A DNA stretch of 64,000 nucleotides from Mesorhizobium sp. B2-7-2 (GCF_006440775.1 NZ_VFTZ01000001.1:372001-436000); one strand, 5' to 3'. Shown: positions 34,555 through 44,797, numbered from the stretch's first letter. Notes: generated by a model from the letters alone, not told the origin. A program made the numbers and translations.

Positions 34555-35805
34555 TCACGGCTTCCTCGGAGCGGTGGCCCTGGCTCGTTGATAGGCGGCG
34601 ATAAGGTTCGGCACTTGATAGCTCCAGGCAAGTTCCCGCTGCAAACGATCGCGGCCGTAATCACCCATAACCTTGCGCTGTTCGGGGTTGCCAAGCAGCC
34701 ATTCAACCTTGTCAGCAAAGTCGATCGGATCATCCGGGCGGGCGTAGAGAGAGGCTGTATCCGCCGAGAAACGCCCCTCGGTGACGTCGAATTGCACAAT
34801 TGGTTTGCCGAAAGCCATGTACTCGAGAATCTTGTTCATGGTGGACTTGTCGTTCATCGGATTGACGCGATCCGGATTGACACACACGTCGGCTGTTGAA
34901 AGCACGGTGAAGAGCATTTCGTCGGGAACCCGACCGGTGAACGTGACATAGTCGTTCAGCCCCAAACTTTGGCAGTGTTCCTTGAGATTTCCAACTTGCG
35001 GGCCACTGCCGACAAGAACGAACTGAATGTCCTGCCGACCGCGCTCATGAACGAGATGTTTGACGCTACGCAAAAGTAGGTCGATTCCCTCCTGTTCCCC
35101 CATCACGCCGACATAGCCCACGAGAAACTTGCGTCCTTTCTTCAGGCCGGGGTCGGGGCAGTCGATCCTCAAGCGTGTCAGGTCCGGACCGGACCGCACC
35201 ACGAAGACATCGCTCTCGCGCTTCCTGCCACGGGTGAGCGCGATCCTTCGGTAGCTCTCATTGGTCGAAATGACGACGTCGGCGCATTTGAATGTTATCC
35301 ATTCGAATAGGCACAAAAGCCGCCACAGCCGCCCACGCTTGCCGAACTTCGCCTCGTAAAGCTCGGGATTGATGTCGTGGTGGTCGAAAATGAAACGCTT
35401 GCCGAGCAACTTGAACGGCAGAGCGACGAGAAAGATCAGATCCGGCGGGTTGCAAGCATGGATGGTCTCGAACCCATGCCTAAACAGGATTTTCCATGCC
35501 AGCCGGGTCTCGTGCCAGAGCGCCGCGCCGTATTCGAGGAGGAACTCCGATGCGCCTTTGGCTTCGACCGGCAAGTCATGCCTGTATACGTGAATGCCCT
35601 CCAACGTCTCTTCATGCTCTTCCGCCCCTACTCCGACAGGGCAAATGATGGAAACCTCCGCGCCAGCGTCACGCAATGCACGCGCCTCCTGCCAAACGCG
35701 CCGGTCGAACGGCACGGGCAGGTTTTCGACAATCATCAGGACCTTGCGGGCAGAAAGGCTGCCGGATTGAGTTTGTTCGGCCCCAAACATTGAGATGGCG
35801 GACAT
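34555..35805 (-). CDS. Family-4 glycosyltransferase
   Basis: A 416-residue GT-B glycosyltransferase. The N-terminal domain has KVLMIVENLPVPFDRRVWQE and HACNPPDLIFLVALP; the C-terminal donor domain has LVGYVGVMGEQEGIDLLLRS, FVLVGSGPQ and the E-x7-E type motif in NKILEYMAFGKPIV. Donor sugar is unknown. GGGGAG lies before the ATG and the dehydrogenase stop is 9 bases upstream, so the two form an operon. Confidence 0.9.
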   Translation of the reverse strand: MSAISMFGAEQTQSGSLSARKVLMIVENLPVPFDRRVWQEARALRDAGAEVSIICPVGVGAEEHEETLEGIHVYRHDLPVEAKGASEFLLEYGAALWHETRLAWKILFRHGFETIHACNPPDLIFLVALPFKLLGKRFIFDHHDINPELYEAKFGKRGRLWRLLCLFEWITFKCADVVISTNESYRRIALTRGRKRESDVFVVRSGPDLTRLRIDCPDPGLKKGRKFLVGYVGVMGEQEGIDLLLRSVKHLVHERGRQDIQFVLVGSGPQVGNLKEHCQSLGLNDYVTFTGRVPDEMLFTVLSTADVCVNPDRVNPMNDKSTMNKILEYMAFGKPIVQFDVTEGRFSADTASLYARPDDPIDFADKVEWLLGNPEQRKVMGDYGRDRLQRELAWSYQVPNLIAAYQRARATAPRKP

Positions 35806-35814
35806 GTCTCTCCC

Positions 35815-37179
35815 CTAAGCCACAGCGCGCCTGACATCGAACGGCAGGGCGGCATCACCAGGCTGAGCAGACTCTTCCAGGGATGCGGGAGGGGCTGGCA
35901 GCCAGTTTGCGCTGTCCGACAGCGCGTTGAGGTCGATCACGCTCTGCGCCCTCGAGAAGGAAAGCATGCCCGCAGTGCGGTTTGCGAATATCACCCGATC
36001 ATAACGTCGAGCTTCGGCCTGCTTCTTGCTCACCAGCAGGGTGGCAAACTGCGGAAGCCACGACCACGCATAGCCCAGATTGGCGCCGACCAACTTGCCG
36101 GCGTCGATGGCCGGATCAAAAATCGAGAGCCTGTAGCGTTCCCTCAGCAGGCTGCGCGCAAGGTCGATATTGGGGCTCTCTCTCAGGTCGTCCGTTCCGG
36201 CCTTGAAAGCCAGGCCCGCGAGAAGCACTGATGCTCCCGGCTTCAGACCCTTTGTGGCGAGTTGGAACAGGCAGTATTTATGGGCGTCATTGGAGCGCAG
36301 GAGCGAGTCGATCAAAGGCGCATTTATCCCGCAGTCCGCCACGATGTTCTGCAATGCACGGACGTCCTTTGGCAGACACGAGCCACCGAATGCTCCGCCG
36401 GGGCGCAGGTAGTATGGAGAAATGTTGAGTTTTGTGTCGGAAACAAAGATCTCGTGCACTTTCGCCGGATCGACACCGAGTTGAAGGCCGATCCGGCCGA
36501 TTTCGTTGGCGAACGCCACCTTCATCGCATGCCAGCTGTTGTCGACAAATTTTGTCATCTCGGCTTCCGCAAATCGCGTCACGAAGCGCGGCGCTTCGAA
36601 GCCGGCAAAAAGCTCGTCTAACGCTGTCTTTGGCTCGCCGTCCTGCGTTCCTATGATCACCTTCGGAGGCAGGAAGTAGTCATTGACGGCCGAAGATTCC
36701 CTCAGAAATTCGGGGCAGTAGGCGAGTTCAACGCGGTCCGCCGCGTCTCCCAGCAACCCTGCGAAGATCGGTGCGATCAGACCCTCCATTGTTCCGGGCC
36801 TTACGGTCGAGCGGTAGATGACGGTCAACGGCTTCGCGAGGCTGTGCCCCACGTGCAGCGCTATTTCCTTTGAGACTTCAGTCACGAATCTCATGTCGTG
36901 GGCGCCGTCCGCTCCGCTTGGCGTGCCGACGCATACTATTGCGGCGTCACAGTCTTCGAGCTTGTCTTCGACTTCCACGAACGCCGAGATGCGATGCTCC
37001 GCCAGCCCATGGAGCAGCATTTCGCCAAGTCCCGGCTCGATGATCGGTGCAATTCCGGAGTTGACGCCCGCGACCTTGCGGCCGTTGACGTCAAACCCAA
37101 CCACTTCATGGCCTTGGTGTGCAAGGCAGCACAGGGTGGTAAATCCGACATAGCCCAGCCCGAATACAGCTATTTTCAT
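35815..37179 (-). CDS. Nucleotide-sugar 6-dehydrogenase, GDP-mannose type
   Basis: A 454-residue enzyme of the UDP-glucose/GDP-mannose dehydrogenase family. The NAD site is MKIAVFGLGYVGFTT (1-15); VYRSTVRPGTM, CPEFLRES and the catalytic-Cys motif GGSCLPKDVRAL follow, then GLAFKAGTDDLRESP. WHAMKVAFANEIGRIG and the order of motifs are closer to AlgD-type GDP-mannose dehydrogenase than to Ugd. It makes a uronic acid precursor by two NAD-dependent oxidations. ATG at 37179 is used since the Rossmann strand begins there. The GMP-AGE fusion at 14669 would supply GDP-mannose. Confidence 0.87.
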   Translation of the reverse strand: MKIAVFGLGYVGFTTLCCLAHQGHEVVGFDVNGRKVAGVNSGIAPIIEPGLGEMLLHGLAEHRISAFVEVEDKLEDCDAAIVCVGTPSGADGAHDMRFVTEVSKEIALHVGHSLAKPLTVIYRSTVRPGTMEGLIAPIFAGLLGDAADRVELAYCPEFLRESSAVNDYFLPPKVIIGTQDGEPKTALDELFAGFEAPRFVTRFAEAEMTKFVDNSWHAMKVAFANEIGRIGLQLGVDPAKVHEIFVSDTKLNISPYYLRPGGAFGGSCLPKDVRALQNIVADCGINAPLIDSLLRSNDAHKYCLFQLATKGLKPGASVLLAGLAFKAGTDDLRESPNIDLARSLLRERYRLSIFDPAIDAGKLVGANLGYAWSWLPQFATLLVSKKQAEARRYDRVIFANRTAGMLSFSRAQSVIDLNALSDSANWLPAPPASLEESAQPGDAALPFDVRRAVA

Positions 37180-37566
37180 GGACGCCCCTAACTCCGCATC
37201 ATGTTTGAGCCGGGCAGAGATCGCCTCAGACAAACAATGGCATTGTTCCAACTCCGGGCGAATTGAGGAGCTGTCCGTTGAGCGAAGCGACCGCACACTT
37301 ATGGGTAGAATGCCCCTTAGGCATGGTCAAAAAGGGGGATGTTCTCTGCATTCAGATCGCACCCAACTCTGCGAAGCCCGCCGCGCTGATGAGCTTGGAC
37401 GGATCATGCGATGCGAGAAAGGCGATAGGCCGGGTTGAAGAATGAACACCACAAGCTCATGGTGGGAGGGTTTTTCGCAGACGTCGATTTGTACTTCCCT
37501 TGCGCCGGATATCGGTTCCTGCGCGCAAAGGATCATAAGGAATAAAGCGACCATAGGAAATTAGGT
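37180..37566. other. Divergent promoter region
   Basis: 387 bases between the dehydrogenase operon and the deacetylase gene. Weak extensions of the dehydrogenase frame run into it without a ribosome site. Nothing else recognised. Confidence 0.4.
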
Positions 37567-38244
37567 GTGGTTGGATCGAAAGAGCGCTTCATCAACTTCC
37601 ACGGCATAGGCATAGCCCCACCCGGTATCGACAAAGCCGAACTGGATTTCTGGTGGGATGCGGATCCATTTCTCGCCGCCCTAGACAAAGTATCTGCAGC
37701 TGCGAGCAATTACCCCCTCCTCATCACCTTTGACGACGGCAATGAAAGCGATCTCGACATTGCGTTGCCCGCACTTCTGGAAAGAAATCTCAGTGCGTCT
37801 TTTTTTGTTTGCGCAGGGAGAGTGGGAAGCCGCGGATATCTGAGTGCATCGGGGATCAGGCAACTTCTTCAGAAGGGTATGCGGATCGGGAGCCACGGCA
37901 TGCACCACCTTGACTGGAGCAAGCTCGATGATGCCGGTCTGCAGACCGAAACAGTGGATGCCAAGCACAAGCTGGAAGACATCTGCGGTTGCGAGATCGA
38001 TGAGGCCAGTATTCCTTTCGGCCGTTATGATCGCCGCGTTTTGAGAAAACTGAAAACTGAAGGCTACAGCCGTGTCTACACGTCGGGTCGCGGCATCGCC
38101 ACCAAGGAAGCATGGTTGAAACCGCGCAACACGCTGGACCGCTCATGGCAATGGAAAGACATCCCAAAGGATCTAGTCCTCCAGGACTCTTATCTCAAGC
38201 GGCTGCGCTCCAGTCTCTCGCACGCTCGCAAGTCTGTTTGGTAA
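37567..38244 (+). CDS. Polysaccharide deacetylase family protein
   Basis: A 225-residue NodB-fold protein. The metal-binding residues are in LLITFDDGNESDLD (motif 1, Asp-Asp) and RIGSHGMHHLDW (motif 2, His...His), with SIPFGRYDRRVLRKL as motif 3. It removes acetyl groups from N-acetyl sugars or acts on the polymer. The start is a GTG at 37567 with AGGAAAT upstream. No signal peptide is seen, so it acts in the cytoplasm or on a lipid-linked intermediate. It is alone on its strand. Confidence 0.85.
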   Translation: MVGSKERFINFHGIGIAPPGIDKAELDFWWDADPFLAALDKVSAAASNYPLLITFDDGNESDLDIALPALLERNLSASFFVCAGRVGSRGYLSASGIRQLLQKGMRIGSHGMHHLDWSKLDDAGLQTETVDAKHKLEDICGCEIDEASIPFGRYDRRVLRKLKTEGYSRVYTSGRGIATKEAWLKPRNTLDRSWQWKDIPKDLVLQDSYLKRLRSSLSHARKSVW

Positions 38245-38269
38245 CTGCTGTGCCCTGCCATCGTCGCGT

Positions 38270-39703
38270 CTAGTACGCGTTTAGCCCGCGTAAGACGGCA
38301 AACGGTGTTTGCAGGATTATGCGGATGTCCAGCCAGATACTCCACCTCTCTATGTAGAGCATGTCCATCTGGATCCGGTTCGTCATCAGGTCGACCCCCG
38401 GCGTTGCGCCGCGAAGTCCGCTTACCTGGGCCCAGCCTGTGATGCCCGGCTTCATTTGACGGCGAAAAGCGTAGTTGGCGATCGCTCGACCGAATTCGCT
38501 GTCATGCGAAGCGGCATGCGGCCTCGGTCCAACGACCGACATGTCACCCATGAGGACGTTCAGCAATTGCGGCAGTTCGTCTATGCTGGTTCGACGAAGC
38601 CAACGGCCAAACGTTGTGGTGCGTTTGTCCTCGGAAGTGGCTTGCTGGATTCCTGGGCCGTCCTCCAGGACGTTCATGGTCCTGAATTTGTATATCTTGA
38701 AGGCTTTACCGTTGAAACCTATGCGGGTTTGCCTGAACAGGACCGGTCCGCGCGAGTCGAGCTGGATCATCACGGCAATAAGTGTCATGAACGGCCAAAG
38801 CAGCGCCAAAGCGGCCATTGAGATGGCGACGTCCATGAGCCTCTTCGCTGCCCGCTGCATAATAGAGAGCGGCGGATGCTGCAGTTCGACGAGAGCCGAC
38901 GATCCCACTATCTGAGCCGGCTGCCTTACAAAATCGACCAGCCAGTCGCGGGCAATGAGCGAGACTGGCAACGGAAGTTGGCGCAGAAGCGCTAGATGAG
39001 GTTTGAGCCGCTGCCAATCCCGAACATCGGCCGCTATGAGTATCTCATCGACATCTGAGTTCTGCGCGATCGCGACTGCAAGTTCGATCCGCTGCCGTAT
39101 CAGCACTTCGTTATCCGGCGTCCCAAGGTTCAATCGATACTCGATGTGAATTCCATGCTGCTGCAGCTCAGGGGCTGCGTTGGCATCGAGTGAGGCTCCC
39201 TGGTGGATCAAAACCGCTTTGCGTCCTGCCGTGGTTCCTTTTGCTGAATCTCTGCGGACAAACAGCCGCCAGCAAACTCGATGAGCGAAAAGCGAGATCA
39301 GTCCATCGAGCGCCAAGGCAACGCCGGTTTCCGGATCAACCTGCTTGCCCAGAGCAAAGGTGCTTACGCCAAGGAGCGCCACCGTGCATAGCCATAGCGA
39401 CGTAACGACATGGAGGCGCATGTTTTCGGAAAGAATTGTCGAAGGCTGGTAGAGGCCGGCCAGCTTCGCCGAGCACACGAACAGCGCGCAGGCGATGGGT
39501 GCAATGGCCAATGTTAGCATCGCCACCCCGCCTCCATCTGCGCCCGATTGCACGCTCCAGATGGCGCACGCCGCGGTAATGGTCAATGTATCCGCCGTGA
39601 TGGCCAGCGGGGCTACTGACCGGTACGAAACGAGGGAACGTCCGGAAGGACTGGCTGCAAACTCCCTTGCTGTCTCCAAACTGGCGATCGGCGACATATC
39701 CAT
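38270..39703 (-). CDS. Polyprenyl-phosphate phosphoglycosyltransferase (WcaJ/PssY-like)
   Basis: A 477-residue membrane enzyme that moves a sugar-1-phosphate to undecaprenyl phosphate, starting repeat-unit synthesis. The N-terminal part has four or five hydrophobic helices, the middle is a Rossmann-like CoA-binding fold, and the C-terminal ~200 residues are the bacterial sugar transferase domain: AKRLMDVAISMAAL, GPVLFRQTRIGFNGK, YKFRTM, SIDELPQLLNVLMGDMSVVG and GITGWAQVSGLRG. Start ATG at 39703 (MDMSPIAS) is preferred; an ATG two codons on is also possible. It is last in the minus-strand set with the epimerase at 39825. Confidence 0.9.
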   Translation of the reverse strand: MDMSPIASLETAREFAASPSGRSLVSYRSVAPLAITADTLTITAACAIWSVQSGADGGGVAMLTLAIAPIACALFVCSAKLAGLYQPSTILSENMRLHVVTSLWLCTVALLGVSTFALGKQVDPETGVALALDGLISLFAHRVCWRLFVRRDSAKGTTAGRKAVLIHQGASLDANAAPELQQHGIHIEYRLNLGTPDNEVLIRQRIELAVAIAQNSDVDEILIAADVRDWQRLKPHLALLRQLPLPVSLIARDWLVDFVRQPAQIVGSSALVELQHPPLSIMQRAAKRLMDVAISMAALALLWPFMTLIAVMIQLDSRGPVLFRQTRIGFNGKAFKIYKFRTMNVLEDGPGIQQATSEDKRTTTFGRWLRRTSIDELPQLLNVLMGDMSVVGPRPHAASHDSEFGRAIANYAFRRQMKPGITGWAQVSGLRGATPGVDLMTNRIQMDMLYIERWSIWLDIRIILQTPFAVLRGLNAY

Positions 39704-39824
39704 TGCAAATACACCGGACCGTGTTGACGATAGACAGGCAGGCCGTAACGCCCGCTTGCACACATTATTTGGCCGGTCCGACGCCGCGCAAAACGCCTAC
39801 AAAAGTGCGCTGAGCTCATCCCAG

Positions 39825-40790
39825 TTATTCAGAAGGAGTAGTTGGTTGAGGGCTTGCGCGATCACGGCCGTTATTGCGCCTTTTGCGGTACCAGCGCACC
39901 GTTCGCCGGAGACCCTCGTCGAGGGAGGTTTTCGCTATCCAGCCGAGCCGCGCGCACGCATACCCGGTATCGGCGATCACTTCGTTTTCAGCCGGCCGGT
40001 CGGGCACCGCGCCGAAGATGGGAGGGGGTGCGGAGCCGACGATTGCAACAATCCTCTCGACGATTTCGCGAATAGAGACGAGGCGGCCAGATCCGAGATC
40101 GATCGTGGCCCCCTCGATCCCCTTTGTCGTCGCCGCCAAAACAAACCCGTCGATCACATCGTTCACATAAATCCAGTCAGCCCGTCGCTTGCCGCTGGTC
40201 ACTTTGGGTGGGGTCTCGACAAGCAGCGACTCGATTACTGTCGGTATGAGCTTGGCGGGCGCCTGACGCGGTCCGTAGACCATGAATGGCTGCAGAATGA
40301 CCACCGGCGCCTGGAAGAGAGTGTTAAACATGCGTCCGTAGCCGGACGCCGCCCATTTCGCCGCTGCATACGGCGAATGTGGAGTGGGACGCGCAAGACC
40401 CGGCTGGGGCTCGGTAAACGAGCCGCTCAGGATAATGCGGCTGCTGCCGGCCTCCGTTCCGGCCAGCAGAACGTTGAGTGTGCTGGTCAACAGGCTTTGG
40501 TAAGTCGGCACCACCAATTCAAGGTCTGGGCTCGCGCCAACCGAGCCGGACAGATGATAGACGATGTCGGGCTTCACCGTGGCGACAACGCTACGAACCG
40601 TCGAGAGATCGGCCATGTCGGCTTGCCACCAGATCGGTCCGCGATCGTCTCTCTCTCGTTCGAAACGTGACGTCGCGTGGACCTCGCAGCCAAGTCCGAG
40701 CAGCCGTTGGCAAAGATGGGAACCAAGGAAGCCACCCCCGCCCGTGATCAGAACCTTGAGGTCAGTGATCTCGGAATTTTGGTGGACCAT
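39825..40790 (-). CDS. NAD-dependent epimerase/dehydratase (SDR)
   Basis: A 321-residue extended SDR. The NAD site is VLITGGGGFLGSHL (residues ~13-26), the catalytic triad is Ser..Y-x3-K in SPYAAAKWAASG, and FMVYGPRQAPAKLIP is the substrate segment. It modifies a nucleotide sugar (4-epimerisation, reduction or dehydration). It follows the glycosyltransferase at 40834 with a 43-base gap. The exact reaction cannot be told. Confidence 0.88.
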   Translation of the reverse strand: MVHQNSEITDLKVLITGGGGFLGSHLCQRLLGLGCEVHATSRFERERDDRGPIWWQADMADLSTVRSVVATVKPDIVYHLSGSVGASPDLELVVPTYQSLLTSTLNVLLAGTEAGSSRIILSGSFTEPQPGLARPTPHSPYAAAKWAASGYGRMFNTLFQAPVVILQPFMVYGPRQAPAKLIPTVIESLLVETPPKVTSGKRRADWIYVNDVIDGFVLAATTKGIEGATIDLGSGRLVSIREIVERIVAIVGSAPPPIFGAVPDRPAENEVIADTGYACARLGWIAKTSLDEGLRRTVRWYRKRRNNGRDRASPQPTTPSE

Positions 40791-40833
40791 CTCGGCCGGC
40801 CTCCATGTCCGCGGACTGCACCATCGCCCATTC

Positions 40834-41778
40834 CTAGTCTTGACTCACAGGTGTCGATGACAGGAAGCGTCCCTGATTTCCACGCAAGCGCCTGAGCAGC
40901 AAAAGCCTTGAATCTGAGAATTGCGCCCGTCCGGCCCTGATTGTTTCCTTCGCCCAGAAGCGGCGAAGCGCCATTTCGCATCGACGCAACTGATCCTCGG
41001 TAAGCTTTGCTTCCAGAACGATATCGCGGAGGTCGCGATAGGTGCGGGACGGCCAGGTTCTGAGTTCTTCGCTGCTGATGGGATCAAGACGTCGGCGGAA
41101 TGCAACGCGGTCGAGGCCGCGACGCGGCTTCTGCGTACGGTTGGCGAGCCGATCGGGGATGTGAATGATTGGCCCTGTCAGCGCCAGTTCGGCGCATATG
41201 AGCCAGTCCGCCTGCTCGGAGCGGCGAAGCATGCGCGTTTCCAAGAGCCGGGAGCGTCGGTACATGCCGTAGATCGGGTCATACTTGGCGTCGCCGGCAT
41301 GGTAGAACCACAACATCCTTTCAAACCGCTGGGCTGCGTCGCCGGAGCTTGGAAATTCCCCCCGGTAGTCCTCCCATCTCGCCGCCCCCTCGGGCGAGTA
41401 AACGGTGAAGCCGGTGGTCAGGCCAATTGCGTCAGTCCGGTCTTCAAGCATCTTCACGCATTTCGAGAGATAGCCCGGCTCGAGCCAATCATCGGCGCTG
41501 ATCCAGCGGAAGAATGTGCCACGCGCCAGGCGCAGCACACGGTTCATGTTTTGATGGATCCCAATATTCGAAGGATTGACATTCAATCGGATGCGCCCAT
41601 CGGCCCGCGCGTAGTTTGCAAGTGTTTCTGTCACTCCGTCGTCAGATGCATTGTCGGAAACAACCAGCTCGAGGCCCTCGAAGTCCTGGCCGAGGATGGA
41701 ATCTATGCAATTTTCCACCCACCCTTTTCCGTTGCGGACGGCAAGGCCGATACTCAGCCGTGGAACATTTTCGCTCAT
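40834..41778 (-). CDS. Family-2 glycosyltransferase
   Basis: A 314-residue GT2 enzyme with RLSIGLAVRNGKGWVENCI, ELVVSDNASDD, NPSNIGIHQNMNRVL and the metal-site region FRWISADDWLEPGYL. The ATG at 41778 overlaps the flippase stop (ATGA), so a much longer in-frame extension upstream is rejected. A basic C-terminal third lacks transmembrane segments. It likely adds a middle sugar of the repeat unit. Confidence 0.88.
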   Translation of the reverse strand: MSENVPRLSIGLAVRNGKGWVENCIDSILGQDFEGLELVVSDNASDDGVTETLANYARADGRIRLNVNPSNIGIHQNMNRVLRLARGTFFRWISADDWLEPGYLSKCVKMLEDRTDAIGLTTGFTVYSPEGAARWEDYRGEFPSSGDAAQRFERMLWFYHAGDAKYDPIYGMYRRSRLLETRMLRRSEQADWLICAELALTGPIIHIPDRLANRTQKPRRGLDRVAFRRRLDPISSEELRTWPSRTYRDLRDIVLEAKLTEDQLRRCEMALRRFWAKETIRAGRAQFSDSRLLLLRRLRGNQGRFLSSTPVSQD

Positions 41779-43268
41779 CTGCTTGCTCCGAGATTGGCGG
41801 ATGTGTCGGCAATTCGAGCCGGCGAAGCGGGTCTCAACGCCGCCAGGACATCCACATAAAATTTCCTTTGGCCGAGGACGAACAGGAGCAGACAGGCGTA
41901 GACCGCGCCCATGACCATCCCGCCCATCAGAAGCCGAAGGAGCGGCGTGGACGACGGCCCCAGGTAGAACGCTGCCTCCAGTCCCGCACCGCTTGCGACG
42001 ATACTGGCCAGCAATGGCCGCCAGATCGCGGCAAAGAGATCGAAAGGCGACAGAAGCGTGCCCTTCGCGCACCAGACAATATGCGGCACCACCCACACGG
42101 TCATGGCCGCAGAAACGCCCAGAGCCACGCCGTTGGCTCCGTAAGGTAGACCTATGATGATGGCCAGGCAGACCAGCACAGCGATGGCGTATGCCATCTT
42201 GAGACTGCGTCCCTGGAGACCCGTCGACTGGAGGAACCATCCGGTTGGGTTGATGATCCCGAAAACCAGGATCGTGGGGGCGAGCAAACGGAAGATCGGC
42301 GCTACAGCATGCCACTTGTGCCCAAGGACGACGGTGATGATCTCGTCCGCGAAGATTGCACAGAACATTGTCGTTGGGAGTGTAAGACTGTTGACGAGCG
42401 TATATCCCTTGAGGAAATACGCTCTGCAGCGAACCGCATCACCCTGCAGCCTGGACAAGCCGGAAAAGGCCACTCCACCGACCGCTGACAGCAAGGTCGT
42501 GTTCGGTATATTGATGAGCTGATAGCCTCGCCCATAAATGCCCAGGGCGTCTGCCCCCAGATAGCGCCCGATCATCAGCTTGTCGAAATTATAGGCCAGA
42601 TGGACGACCAGATTGTTGAACGTGATCGTGGCCCCGAACCTTAGCATGGACCGAACATCGGAGAGCCTACCGGGCTTTCCCGGACGCCAGGAAATCGAAA
42701 GCCACATAAGAAGGGTCGTCGTCGCAGGCTGAACGAGTGCAGCGCCAACCAGCGCCCAATAGCCAAAGCTATAGAACGCCATTCCAAGCCCGGTCGCAAT
42801 GCTGGCCAGTTGGGCAATTGTCTCTATGACAGCCAGGGCCCCATAGCGCAGCGAGCGTTGCAGAAGCGCAAGGTGCTGCACCCCGGCGGCATTGAACAGG
42901 AAGCCGGCCGCCAGCGCGGCGGTCACCGGAAGCAGGCGAGGCTCCTGGTAGAAAGCGACGAGGAAAGGCGCGGCGATGAGGCAGAGCACGCCAAGGATGC
43001 TGCCGACGGCCACATTGACCCAAAAAAGGGTCGATACATATTGATCGCTGATGTCGGCCTTTTGAACCGTCGCTGCCGAGAGTCCGGCGGTGGAGAACAG
43101 GTCGAAGAAGCTGGTAACCACCGTTACCATGGCGACCAGCCCGAAATCCGCCGGTTCCAGGAGGCGTGCGATTGCGGCGACAAAGCCGAGCCGCAGAACA
43201 AAGGAAATCCCTTGTCCGCAAAGCTTCGCAAACGCACCCCGCAGCGATTTTCCTTTCAGTTCGTCCAG
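41775..43268 (-). CDS. Wzx/MOP-family lipid-linked oligosaccharide flippase, probable CTG start
   Basis: A polytopic flippase of the polysaccharide transporter family, about 12-14 helices. The first ATG in frame (43130) gives 451 residues, but it falls after the first transmembrane helix. The frame stays open 46 codons further and encodes ELKGKSLRGAF, then GISFVLRLGFVAAIARLLEP and DFGLVAMVTVVTSFF, the standard Wzx start. No ATG, GTG or TTG lies in that part. A CTG at 43268 has GGGGAG seven bases before it, so I place the start there (497 residues, normal family length). It moves the finished repeat unit across the inner membrane. It overlaps the next GT gene by 4 bases. Confidence 0.8.
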   Translation of the reverse strand: MDELKGKSLRGAFAKLCGQGISFVLRLGFVAAIARLLEPADFGLVAMVTVVTSFFDLFSTAGLSAATVQKADISDQYVSTLFWVNVAVGSILGVLCLIAAPFLVAFYQEPRLLPVTAALAAGFLFNAAGVQHLALLQRSLRYGALAVIETIAQLASIATGLGMAFYSFGYWALVGAALVQPATTTLLMWLSISWRPGKPGRLSDVRSMLRFGATITFNNLVVHLAYNFDKLMIGRYLGADALGIYGRGYQLINIPNTTLLSAVGGVAFSGLSRLQGDAVRCRAYFLKGYTLVNSLTLPTTMFCAIFADEIITVVLGHKWHAVAPIFRLLAPTILVFGIINPTGWFLQSTGLQGRSLKMAYAIAVLVCLAIIIGLPYGANGVALGVSAAMTVWVVPHIVWCAKGTLLSPFDLFAAIWRPLLASIVASGAGLEAAFYLGPSSTPLLRLLMGGMVMGAVYACLLLFVLGQRKFYVDVLAALRPASPARIADTSANLGASR

Positions 43269-43729
43269 CTTCGAACTCCCCGCCAGAAAGAAGATGCCGT
43301 ACGGTCCGAGACTCGTAACGGTGCCATAGCCAAATCACAGGAGGGCGTGAGATAGCCCACCAAGACGACGACGCCAGCTTATGGCTCGCGCTTCGTGCCG
43401 GGCACCCCTCCACAGCGCGTGTGCCGATATCAATTGTGATTAGTCGATGCCCGTTTGAATTAGTTCCGAAGAGCCAGCAATGCGGCCCGGGGTGGGCGAT
43501 GTATCCGGGCGCTTCTCCGGCCCGGTGAAGTGCGGGGCGCGTCCGGCTTCTTTGCCCGTAAAATCCCGCAGCTGGCCAGAACGGCGAGCACAGGACGTAG
43601 AGACGCTATCAAGCCCGGAAATTTGCGCGCATGGCCGACAGACCTAAACCCCTCATCCGATTGGGTCAGTAGCCTCGGGACAAAATCGTGCGAAGGTCGA
43701 ACAGCGCCATGCATTCCGCAGGAGGAACA
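43269..43729. other. Divergent promoter region
   Basis: 461 bases between the flippase operon and the epimerase gene at 43730. Apparent frames here are not supported. It probably carries the main promoters of both arms of the locus. Confidence 0.45.
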
Positions 43730-44797
43730 ATGCGAGTTCTGGTCACGGGCCATCAAGGCTATATCGGCTCTGTGATGGTGCCCATGCTGATCGCTGCGGG
43801 GCACGACGTCATAGGTTACGATGCCAATCTGTACGAGCGGTGCACCTTTGCCCCCGCAGGCAAGCTCACCAACATTCCAAGCATTTGCAAGGACGTGCGC
43901 GATGCGAGCCACGACGACTTCGTCAACGTCGAGGCCGTCATCCACCTTGCAGCGCTTTCCAACGACCCGCTCGGCAACCTGAACCCCGACATCACCTTCG
44001 CGATCAATCACCGCGGAAGCGTCCGGATAGCCCAGGTTGCCAAGGAAGCCGGCGTGCGACGTTTCCTGTTCGCCTCCTCCTGCAGCAACTACGGGGTATC
44101 CGAGAGCGACCTGATCGATGAGACCGGTGACCTCAATCCCGTCACGGCATATGGAAAATCCAAAGTTCTGGCGGAACGGGACATATCAGCACTGGCAGAC
44201 GGTGATTTCTGCCCCGTCTATTTCCGGCCGGCGACTGCCTATGGCGTCTCGCCTCGCCTGCGCTTCGACGTCGTGCTCAACAACCTGATGGCATGGGCCG
44301 TTTCGGAAAAGCTGCTCTATCTCAAATCGGACGGAACGCCCTGGCGACCGCTCGTGCATGTCGAGGACATATCCCGAGCCTTCGTCGCAGGTCTTGCCGC
44401 ACCGACCGAAGCGGTCTGGAACCAGGCGTTCAACGTCGGGTCAACGGAGCACAACTACCGGATCCGCGACATCGCGGAGATCGTCACCGAAGTCGTCCCC
44501 GGCTGCCAACTCACCTTCGCCAGCGACGCGGGACCGGACAAGCGCTCGTATCGTGTCAATTTCAGCAAGCTTGCCCGCGTCCTGCCTGACGCTTTGCCGC
44601 GCCACAACGCTCGAAGCGGGGCTGAGCAACTTCTCAGCGTTCTCAAGTCATCGCGACTGACGCCCGGTGAATTCGAAGGTCCGCGCTATCAGCGGATCGC
44701 CCATATCAAGCACCTGATGGCGACTGGCGTGATCGCTCATGATCTTCGTCGCCTGACGCACAGCCAGGCAAAAATTCCGGCAGCGATGCTACAATAA
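43730..44797 (+). CDS. NAD-dependent epimerase/dehydratase (SDR)
   Basis: A 355-residue extended SDR. NAD site [16 protein letters not shown] (1-16), [14 protein letters not shown], catalytic Ser in FASSCSNYG and Y-x3-K in [11 protein letters not shown], and [21 protein letters not shown] precedes the ATG. It heads a run of sugar-modifying genes (DUF4910, 3,5-epimerase, methyltransferase, cytidylyltransferase, PIG-L). It is related to sugar 4-epimerases/reductases and is probably the last reductase or an epimerase of that pathway; it is less like a CDP-glucose 4,6-dehydratase. Confidence 0.87.
   Translation: MRVLVTGHQGYIGSVMVPMLIAAGHDVIGYDANLYERCTFAPAGKLTNIPSICKDVRDASHDDFVNVEAVIHLAALSNDPLGNLNPDITFAINHRGSVRIAQVAKEAGVRRFLFASSCSNYGVSESDLIDETGDLNPVTAYGKSKVLAERDISALADGDFCPVYFRPATAYGVSPRLRFDVVLNNLMAWAVSEKLLYLKSDGTPWRPLVHVEDISRAFVAGLAAPTEAVWNQAFNVGSTEHNYRIRDIAEIVTEVVPGCQLTFASDAGPDKRSYRVNFSKLARVLPDALPRHNARSGAEQLLSVLKSSRLTPGEFEGPRYQRIAHIKHLMATGVIAHDLRRLTHSQAKIPAAMLQ

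Noticed and set aside
40834..42315. A 493-residue version of the glycosyltransferase with a long N-terminal extension
   Set aside because: The extension is antisense-free but lies inside the flippase gene in another frame and has no GT features; the ATGA start at 41778 is clear.
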